This document shows positions 7,057 to 13,400 of a stretch of DNA of 16,525 nt, piece by piece. The translations under genes and the position numbers were made by a program. This DNA is from JBBRHF01 sp038223055 (GTDB lineage: Bacteria; Actinomycetota; Actinomycetes; JACCUZ01), in NCBI GenBank assembly GCA_038223055.1, contig JBBRHF010000084.1, forward strand, positions 1-16,525. Reading direction: 5' to 3'. The notes below the pieces were generated by a model that worked only from the letters and a program-made list of their open reading frames with translations, was not told where the DNA came from and made no database searches. Numbering within the stretch: position 1 is the stretch's first letter; each line of letters opens with the position of its first letter.

Positions 7057-7864
7057 CGCCGCGTCCGTTGGAGCGCCCCACCCAGGCGTCGACGTCGTAG
7101 CCCTCGTTCTCCCAGTAGCCAGGGCGAATCCGGTCGGTCAGCTCGATCTGGCCCAGCCACTTGAGCGACTTGTAGCCGTACATCGGTGCGACATAGAGGC
7201 GCACGGGGCCGCCGTGAGCTGTCGTGACCGGGCCGCCGAGCATCGAGGTGGCCACCAGAACGTCGCGCCGGCGTGCCTGGTCGAGGGTGAGGCTCTCGGT
7301 GTAAAGCCCGTCGAAGGACGACAGACGCAGCGCCGACGCGCCGGGCGCCACCCCGACGTGGTCGAGAAGGTCGGGCAGCGCGACACCGGACCAGTGCACC
7401 TGCGGCACCCGCCACCCCGTGACGCACTGGAAGTCGCGCACCAGCGCGGTCTGGCGCAGCGCGGTCAGGTCGGCGAGGGTCAGGGTCGCGGGCCGGTCGA
7501 CCATGCCGGTGACCCGCAGGCGGTAGGCCGCGCGGCTGACCCGCGGCTCGTCGGAGGTCACCGAGTAGTAGCGGAATCCGGCCCCGGCAGGCAGCAGTTG
7601 GGTCAGCCCGGTGCGGTCGCGGGTCTGCAGGGGGTGCAGCAGTCGCTCCTCAAGAGACTGCAGCGAGCGTCCCGCCAGGACTCCCACCGCACCGAGGCCC
7701 AGCACGCCGAGCACGACCCGGCGCCCGATCGGAGTGCCGGCCAGCGGGTCGTTGGGTGCACGGTCGTTGGGTGCACGGTCGACGGGTGCACGGTCGACGG
7801 GTGCACGGTCGACGGGGGCGCCTCTCGTGCCGGGCGTCCGGCGGCGGTCCAGGTGCTCGTCCAT
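7040..7864 (-). CDS. Exported or membrane-anchored sulfite-oxidase-like molybdopterin oxidoreductase
   Basis: 274 residues. Residues 16-39 are a five-fold A-P-V/N-D-R repeat. IGRRVVLGVLGLGAVGVLAG (46-65) is a Tat-like signal or anchor (RR at 48-49 before a hydrophobic core). The SUOX-fold domain follows, with the molybdenum-ligand cysteine C147 in RDFQCVTGW and the cofactor segment HGGPVRLYVAPMYGYKSLKW near residues 218-237. By family knowledge such proteins fold with cofactor in the cytoplasm and are exported by Tat. The gene order, molybdoenzyme then four-helix cytochrome b, is a common pairing for membrane electron transfer; the substrate is unknown. ATG 7864 lacks a clear ribosome site (GGGGTGA about 13 nt upstream), so the start is less certain. 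Confidence 0.87.
   Translation of the reverse strand: MDEHLDRRRTPGTRGAPVDRAPVDRAPVDRAPNDRAPNDPLAGTPIGRRVVLGVLGLGAVGVLAGRSLQSLEERLLHPLQTRDRTGLTQLLPAGAGFRYYSVTSDEPRVSRAAYRLRVTGMVDRPATLTLADLTALRQTALVRDFQCVTGWRVPQVHWSGVALPDLLDHVGVAPGASALRLSSFDGLYTESLTLDQARRRDVLVATSMLGGPVTTAHGGPVRLYVAPMYGYKSLKWLGQIELTDRIRPGYWENEGYDVDAWVGRSNGRGDAPIA
7746..7820 (-). repeat. Five tandem 15-bp units encoding A-P-V/N-D-R
   Basis: The units read (+ strand) CGGTCGACGGGTGCA with few changes, at 7746-7760, 7761-7775, 7776-7790, 7791-7805 and 7806-7820. The array lies in frame between the start codon and the Tat-like signal of the molybdoenzyme, lengthening the cytoplasmic N-tail by 25 residues. Near-identity suggests recent expansion. 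Confidence 0.9.
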
Positions 7865-7980
7865 GTCAAGTCAAGGATCACCCCGCGCCGCCGCGATCGC
7901 CACTTCTGCCGCCAAGATGTCATCCGATGGTCACCGGCCCGGCCGGACCAGCCCGCTCTGGATCGCGACGACCACGAGTT

Positions 7981-8503
7981 GGGGCCCACGAGCCGGACGT
8001 CCTGCCCCTCCGCCACAGTCATCCTGGATCCGGTGCCGCGCGTTCGCTCCAGGTAGCGGATGACACGGACATACGCTTGGGCGAACAGGTCCTGCGGTCT
8101 CCGGGCGATCAGCAGGTAAGCGGCGCTGGTGAGCGCGCCTTGGCGGGTGACGAGACTTCTCGCGTTAAGGACGCGATCTTGCGCCGGGTGGCCGATGGCC
8201 GCAGCGAAGTTGGACATGCGCCCGGCATCGAGATCCTCCTGTGCGAAGTTGAGCTTGCGACTCTCGTCGCCGATCCTGAGGTAGCAGTCTCCGGAGGCCA
8301 TCCGGTGGATTCGTTCCGCTGGGTCGATGCGGATCACCAAGAGGTGGTCGCGACGGCCTTCCGCCAGACACGGCACCTGGTGGCAGACCGTGCGGACCGG
8401 CGGGTCGGTGAAATCGATCCCCGCCTGCATGAGCGCATGGACCTGATCTTGGTGGGCGTTCAGGCGCCTCCTCGAGCGCCGCGTCCACCTCGATGGAACT
8501 CAC
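7981..8503 (-). pseudogene. Decayed AlbA_2/Schlafen-type ATP-binding regulator fragment
   Basis: A GTG-led frame at 8503 (SSIEVDAALEE) continues in another frame as RLNAHQDQVHALMQAGIDF if one G near 8467 is skipped. The second frame runs to DVRLVGP near 7981. The stretches VIRIDPAERIHRMASGDCYLRIGDESRKLNF and RSLVTRQGALTSAAYLLIARRPQDLFAQAYVRVIRY, cited here only as landmarks at about 8343-8250 and 8160-8056, resemble the AlbA_2 (Schlafen) family of COG2865-type proteins. The N-terminal part of that domain, a segment between the two landmarks and the C-terminus are missing compared with the family as I know it. Downstream of 7981 the frame stays open into the next gene without recognisable protein. 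I read this as a frameshifted, shortened remnant. Family assignment is moderately sure. Confidence 0.6.
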
Positions 8504-8860
8504 AAAGGCACTCTACTGAAAACTCTTGTCAGTAGTTGTCACTGCCGTCGCGGGGTGACTGACGAACAACTCCCAAGCCAGGTCTTGCCAGGTCAGCGGC
8601 ATCATCAGAGGGCAACTGACAAGGGGATTGTAAAGACACCGGCTGGCCATCCAGTGCACCTTCGCCGGTCGAGCGCGCGACCTGTCCCCCGACCGTGGGA
8701 TCGAGGCGCGGCCCAAGACGCCGCTGCACCTGGGCGTGCCGTCTCAAGATCGCGGCCGCGGGAGCCGGCTGGTGAACGAGACAGGGCAATCCGACGTACT
8801 GGGTGGCGAACACAGCCGCGACGGAACCCACTCGCGGTCCACCCACCCGCAGGAGGAACT
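8504..8860. other. Intergenic region upstream of the sugar dehydrogenase
   Basis: No supported gene. Open frames here on both strands give unrecognisable Arg/Pro-rich sequence. The left part (about 8505-8640) is less GC-rich and probably holds promoters, but I could not fix -35/-10 boxes. A 12-mer, CGTCTCAAGATC (8740-8751), equals the arm of the stem-loop at 10355-10403. Confidence 0.5.
8740..8751 (+). repeat. 12-mer shared with the arm of the 10355-10403 stem-loop
   Basis: CGTCTCAAGATC occurs here and at 10391-10402 in the same orientation, and inverted at 10356-10367. The copies bracket the sugar dehydrogenase gene. Whether this is a degraded palindromic element or chance is open. Confidence 0.4.
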
Positions 8861-10318
8861 GTGCGACGAAGTCTGCTCACCGGCCTGGTGGCACTCACGT
8901 GCGCGACCACCGCGCTGGCCACCACCCCGGCCTACGCGGCCACCGGACTACTGGATCCGATCCCCGCGCCGATCCCCGCCAGCGACGTCACCGTCGGGCT
9001 CGACGTCGTCGCCGCCGGGCTGGTCGCTCCCACAGCCGGCCTATCGGCACCCGGGGACAAGGACCACCTCGTGGTGATCGACCAGGTCGGCAAGGTCTGG
9101 TCGATTGCCACCGGCGACGAGGAGGACGGCCGTGACGGCGACGACGACCGTGCGCCCCGCGCACCGCGGCTTGTCGCCGACCTGTCTGGCTTGCTGGTCG
9201 CGAACCTCGGCAAGGTCATTCCGGGCCTCCCGTACGACGAGCGAGGGCTGCTCGGCATCGCCTTCCCCCCGGACTACCAGCACTCGAAGCTGGCCTACAC
9301 ATTCACCACGGAGAACGTCTCCGGACCGGCGGACTTCACCACGCAGCCGCCTGGAGTCGCCGCCGACTCGCAGTCGGTGATCCGCGAGTGGAAGGTGAAG
9401 GGGGTGAACCGGGGCCGGCCGCGCTTCGACCCGGCGAGCAGCCGGGTGCTCCTGCGCATCGACAAGCCACAGTTCAACCACAACGGCGGGGATCTGGCTT
9501 TCGGGCCCGACGGGATGCTCTACGCCTCCGTCGGTGACGGTGGCGCTGCCGACGATCAGGGACCCGGTCACGTCCCCGGCGGCAACGCCCAGAGCCTGGC
9601 CCCCGGCAACGTGCTCGGCAAGATCCTTCGCCTGGACCCCCGCGGGCACGACTCCGCCAACGGGCAGTACGGCATCCCCACCGGCAACCCGCAGGTCGGC
9701 CGCGATGGCGCGGACGAGATCTGGGCCTACGGCTTCCGCAACCCCTACCGCATGTCGTTCGACTCGCGCACCGGCCAGCTCGTGGCCGCCGACGTCGGCC
9801 AGAACGACATCGAGGAGGTCGACGAGGTCATCAAGGGCGCCAACTATGGCTGGCCGGTCAAGGAGGGCACGTTCCTGTTCGACAACGGCGGCGCCGGCAC
9901 CGGCTTCGTCACTGCCGACAGTCCCGGCGCGCCCGCCGGGCTGATGGACCCCGTGGCGCAGTACGACCACACCGCGCCGGGCGGCGTGCGCTGCCCGACC
10001 GGCGGCCCGACCTCGTGCGAGGGGATTGCCGTCGTCGGCGGCTTCGTCTACCGCGGTCGCGACCTACGCGCCCTGCGGGGAACGTATGTGTTCGGCGACT
10101 ACTCGCGAGCATTCGCCCAGCCATTGGGCCGGCTGTTCGTGCACAAGGGCAGCGGGGTCTCGGAGCTCAACATCGCCGGTGCCGCCGGCCTGGGCCTCGC
10201 CATCACCGGATGGGCACAGGACGGCCGCGGCGAGCTGTACGTGCTGGGCAACACCACCGGCGTCCTGGCAGGTACGACGGGTCAGGTGGTTCGGCTCTCC
10301 GCCGCCGACGAGGACTGA
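8861..10318 (+). CDS. Secreted PQQ-dependent sugar dehydrogenase (glucose/sorbosone dehydrogenase family)
   Basis: 485 residues. GTG 8861 is chosen because AGGAGGA (8851-8857) lies just upstream and a signal peptide follows at once (RRSLLTGLVALTCATTALA, cleavage near AYA-A at about 26-27). The mature part is the six-bladed beta-propeller of the soluble PQQ aldose dehydrogenase/YliI group. Landmarks are GLLGIAFPPDY (about 128-138), FNHNGGDLAFGPDGMLYASVGDGG (H207; given as a position marker about 205-228), NVLGKILRLDP (about 249-259), YGFRNPYRMSFD (about 290), DVGQNDIEEVDEV (about 311-323) and GANYGWP. Family members oxidise sugars or aldoses with PQQ and Ca2+ outside the cytoplasm, though several bacterial members have unknown substrates. 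No PQQ synthesis gene is in the window. An Asp/Glu-rich insert (about 86-101, EEDGRDGDDDR) sits after the first blade. The gene seems to be transcribed alone and ends 37 bases before a strong stem-loop. Confidence 0.9.
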   Translation: MRRSLLTGLVALTCATTALATTPAYAATGLLDPIPAPIPASDVTVGLDVVAAGLVAPTAGLSAPGDKDHLVVIDQVGKVWSIATGDEEDGRDGDDDRAPRAPRLVADLSGLLVANLGKVIPGLPYDERGLLGIAFPPDYQHSKLAYTFTTENVSGPADFTTQPPGVAADSQSVIREWKVKGVNRGRPRFDPASSRVLLRIDKPQFNHNGGDLAFGPDGMLYASVGDGGAADDQGPGHVPGGNAQSLAPGNVLGKILRLDPRGHDSANGQYGIPTGNPQVGRDGADEIWAYGFRNPYRMSFDSRTGQLVAADVGQNDIEEVDEVIKGANYGWPVKEGTFLFDNGGAGTGFVTADSPGAPAGLMDPVAQYDHTAPGGVRCPTGGPTSCEGIAVVGGFVYRGRDLRALRGTYVFGDYSRAFAQPLGRLFVHKGSGVSELNIAGAAGLGLAITGWAQDGRGELYVLGNTTGVLAGTTGQVVRLSAADED

Positions 10319-10354
10319 ACTCAGCCGCCCTCGTCCCGGCTCCGCCGATGTAGA

Positions 10355-10403
10355 TGATCTTGAGACGACTCGCCCTCGACCTGGGCGAGTCGTCTCAAGA
10401 TCA
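10355..10403. terminator. Perfect 21-bp stem-loop after the sugar dehydrogenase
   Basis: The arms TGATCTTGAGACGACTCGCCC-type (10355-10375) and its exact complement (10383-10403) enclose a 7-nt loop (TCGACCT). No T-run follows, so it is not a textbook intrinsic terminator, but U-less hairpin terminators are accepted in actinobacteria. It may equally be a dispersed palindromic element, since part of the arm recurs at 8740-8751. Confidence 0.6.
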
Positions 10404-10492
10404 CTGTTCGGGGGGCAACGGTTGGGGGAGAATCGCCGGTCTAGGGTGTGAGGTCCGCCTGGATAGCGCGCCTGGATTGGGGAGGCCCGACC

Positions 10493-13400
10493 ATGTTCTC
10501 GCGAGTCGCCATCATCAACCGCGGCGAGGCTGCGATGCGCCTCATCCACGCCGTCCGGGAGCTCAACGCGCAGGGTGTGGACGACGCCGCGCGGGTCGAG
10601 ACGATCGCGCTCTACACCGACGGCGAGCATGCGGCCACGTTCGTCCGCGAGGCTGACTCGGCCTACGGCATCGGGCCGACGTCGGCGCGGCCCTATCTCG
10701 ACCACGCGGTGCTCGAGCGAGCGATGAAGGACACCGGTGCCGACGCGGCCTGGGTGGGCTGGGGCTTCGTCGCCGAGGACCCCGCGTTCGCTGAGCTGTG
10801 CGAGCGTATCGGCGTCACTTTCATCGGACCCAGCGCCAAGGCCATGCTCCGCCTCGGCGACAAGATCGGGTCGAAGCTGCTGGCCGAAGAGGTGGGGGTG
10901 CCGGTCGCGCCGTGGAGCCGCGGTGCGGTCGACGACCTCGAGGCGGCTCTCGACGCGGCCGAGGAGATCGGCTACCCGCTGATGCTCAAGGCGACCGCCG
11001 GCGGCGGCGGTCGCGGCATCCGCGTGGTCACCTCGGCGCGGGAGCTGTCCGAGGCGTTCGAGCGCACCAGCGAGGAGGCGGCGCGCGCCTTCGGCAGCGG
11101 CGTGGTGTTCCTCGAGCGACTGGTGACCGGTGCGCGCCATGTCGAGGTGCAGGTCATCGCCGACGGCCAGGGCACGGCGTGGGCGCTGGGCGTTCGGGAC
11201 TGCTCGGTGCAGCGCCGCAACCAGAAGGTGATCGAGGAGTCGGCCTCGCCGGTGCTCGACGAGTCCCAGGTGCGCGAGCTGAAGAATTCGGCCGAGCGGC
11301 TCGCCCTCGCGGTGGACTACGCCGGGGCCGGCACCGTCGAGTTCCTCTATCACCCGAAGGAGAAGTCGTTCGCCTTCCTCGAGGTCAACACCCGGCTGCA
11401 GGTCGAGCACCCGATCACCGAGCTGACCACGGGCGTGGACCTGGTCAAGGCCCAGCTGCACGTCGCCGCGGGCGGTCGCCTCGAGGGGGCCGCGCCCGAG
11501 GAGATCGGCCACGCGATCGAGGCGCGGCTCAACGCCGAGGACCCCGACCGCGACTTCGCCCCCTCGCCCGGTCGGATCTCGCTGCTTCACCTGCCCTCGG
11601 GGCCCGGCGTCAGGGTCGACACAGGGGTGAGCGCCGGTGACGTGATCCCGGCCGACTTCGACTCGATGATCGCCAAGATCATCTCCTATGGCCGCACCCG
11701 GGACGAGGCGCTGGGTCGGCTCCGGCGAGCCATGACCGACACGACGGTGGTCATCGAGGGTGGTACCACGAACAAGAGTTTCGTCCTCGACCTGCTGGCC
11801 CAGCCCGAGGTCATCGACGGCACCGCCGACACCGGCTGGATCGACCGGGTGCGCGCGGAGGGGCGGCTGGTGTCCCGGCGCCACGCGGGCATCGCGATCG
11901 TGGCCGCGGCCATCGAGGCCTATGAGGAGCAGGAGCACGCCGAGCGGGAGCACTTCCTGGCCACCGCGCACGGCGGGCGGCCCCAGACCCAGCACGAGGC
12001 GGACCGCCACGTCGACCTCAAGCTGCGCGGCGACTCCTGCCGCGTCGGCGTCGCGCAGGTGGCGCCCAACCGGTTCCGGGTCACTTTCGCCGGGGGCGCG
12101 ACCGGTCGCTCAGTCGACGCACAGATCGAGCGGCTGGACGACTTCTCCAGCCGGCTCACCGTCGGCGACCACGTCTTCCGGCTGGTCGGGGCCACCCACG
12201 GGCCGGTCTATCAGGTCGAGGTCGACGGCACCGACCATCGCGTGACCCGCGACGAGGGTGGCGTGCTGCGGTCTCCCGCTCCAGCCCTCGTGGTGGCCGT
12301 TCCCGTCGAGGTCGGCTCCCGGGTGGAGGCGGGCGCCACGATCCTGGTGCTGGAGAGCATGAAGATGGAGACGGTCCTCGCGGCGCCCTTCCCCGCCCGG
12401 GTCCGCGAGCTGATGGTGTCCACGGGTGACCAGGTCGCCACCGGCATGCCGATAGTCCGCCTGGAGCCGGTCGAGGACGACGCCGAGAACGCGGCCGGCC
12501 CCGATCAAGGGCCACCGGCAGCGGCCGACTCGGCCGGCGACCTACAGTTCCCCGCGCAGGACGCCAGGTCTCCCGCGGCCCGGGTCGCCCAGCGGCTGGA
12601 GGACCTCCGGGGCCTGCTGCTCGGCTACGACCTGTCGCCCGGCGAGCGAAGTGCCGCCCTTGCCGACTATCGGCAAGCCCGCGCCGAGGCCGGCGCGGAA
12701 GACCCGACTCTACGCCGAGTCGAGCTGGACCTGGTCCGCGTGTTCGCGGACCTGTGCGAGCTGACCCGCAACCGCCCCGCCGCGGAGGAGTCGACCGACG
12801 AGCGGGTGCACAGCCCACGCGAGCACTTCCACTCCTACCTACGCAGCCTGGACGCCGACCGCGAGCGGCTCCCGGAGGCGTTCCGCGAGCGGCTGCGCCG
12901 GGTGCTCGCGCACTACGGCGTGACCGAGCTCGATCGCAACGCGGCACTCGAGGACGCGGTGTTCCGCATCTTCTTCGCCCACCACGCGACGTCGGGAAAC
13001 CTAGTCGTCGTCACGACCCTGCTCCAGCGCTGGCTCGGTGACCTGGCCCCGGTCGATGCGGTCGCCGAGGAGGCCCGCGAGGTGCTCGACCGCCTGGTCG
13101 TCGCGACCCAGCTGCGCTATCCCGTCGTCGGCGACCTGGCCCGCAGCCTGCGGTTCCGCTGGTTCGAGCAACCCCTGGTCGAGGCGGCCCGCGACGCCGC
13201 TCTGGTGGGGGTGCGTGAGGAGTTGCACGCCCTGGCCGCCGAGTCCGAAGGTCCCGAATACACCGCGCGCCTCGACGCGCTCGCCGCGGTGTCCGAGCCG
13301 GTCGCGGGCTTCCTGGCCGAGCGGCTCGAGCGGGGCATCCCCGAGCGCGAACCCACGCTCGACGTGCTGGCCCGCCGCCACTACCGCGAGCACGAGCTGC

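Noticed and set aside
7746..7820. CRISPR-like appearance of regular short repeats
   Set aside because: The units are only 15 bp with no spacers, lie in frame in a gene, and are not accompanied by cas genes.
8555..8860. N-terminal extension of the sugar dehydrogenase frame upstream of 8861
   Set aside because: The frame is open, but the GTG at 8861 has AGGAGGA just upstream and is followed at once by a signal peptide. The extension would bury the signal.
10064..12010. 648-codon antisense open frame spanning the dehydrogenase end, the stem-loop and the carboxylase start
   Set aside because: It crosses two real genes and a palindrome, and its translation shows no family pattern.
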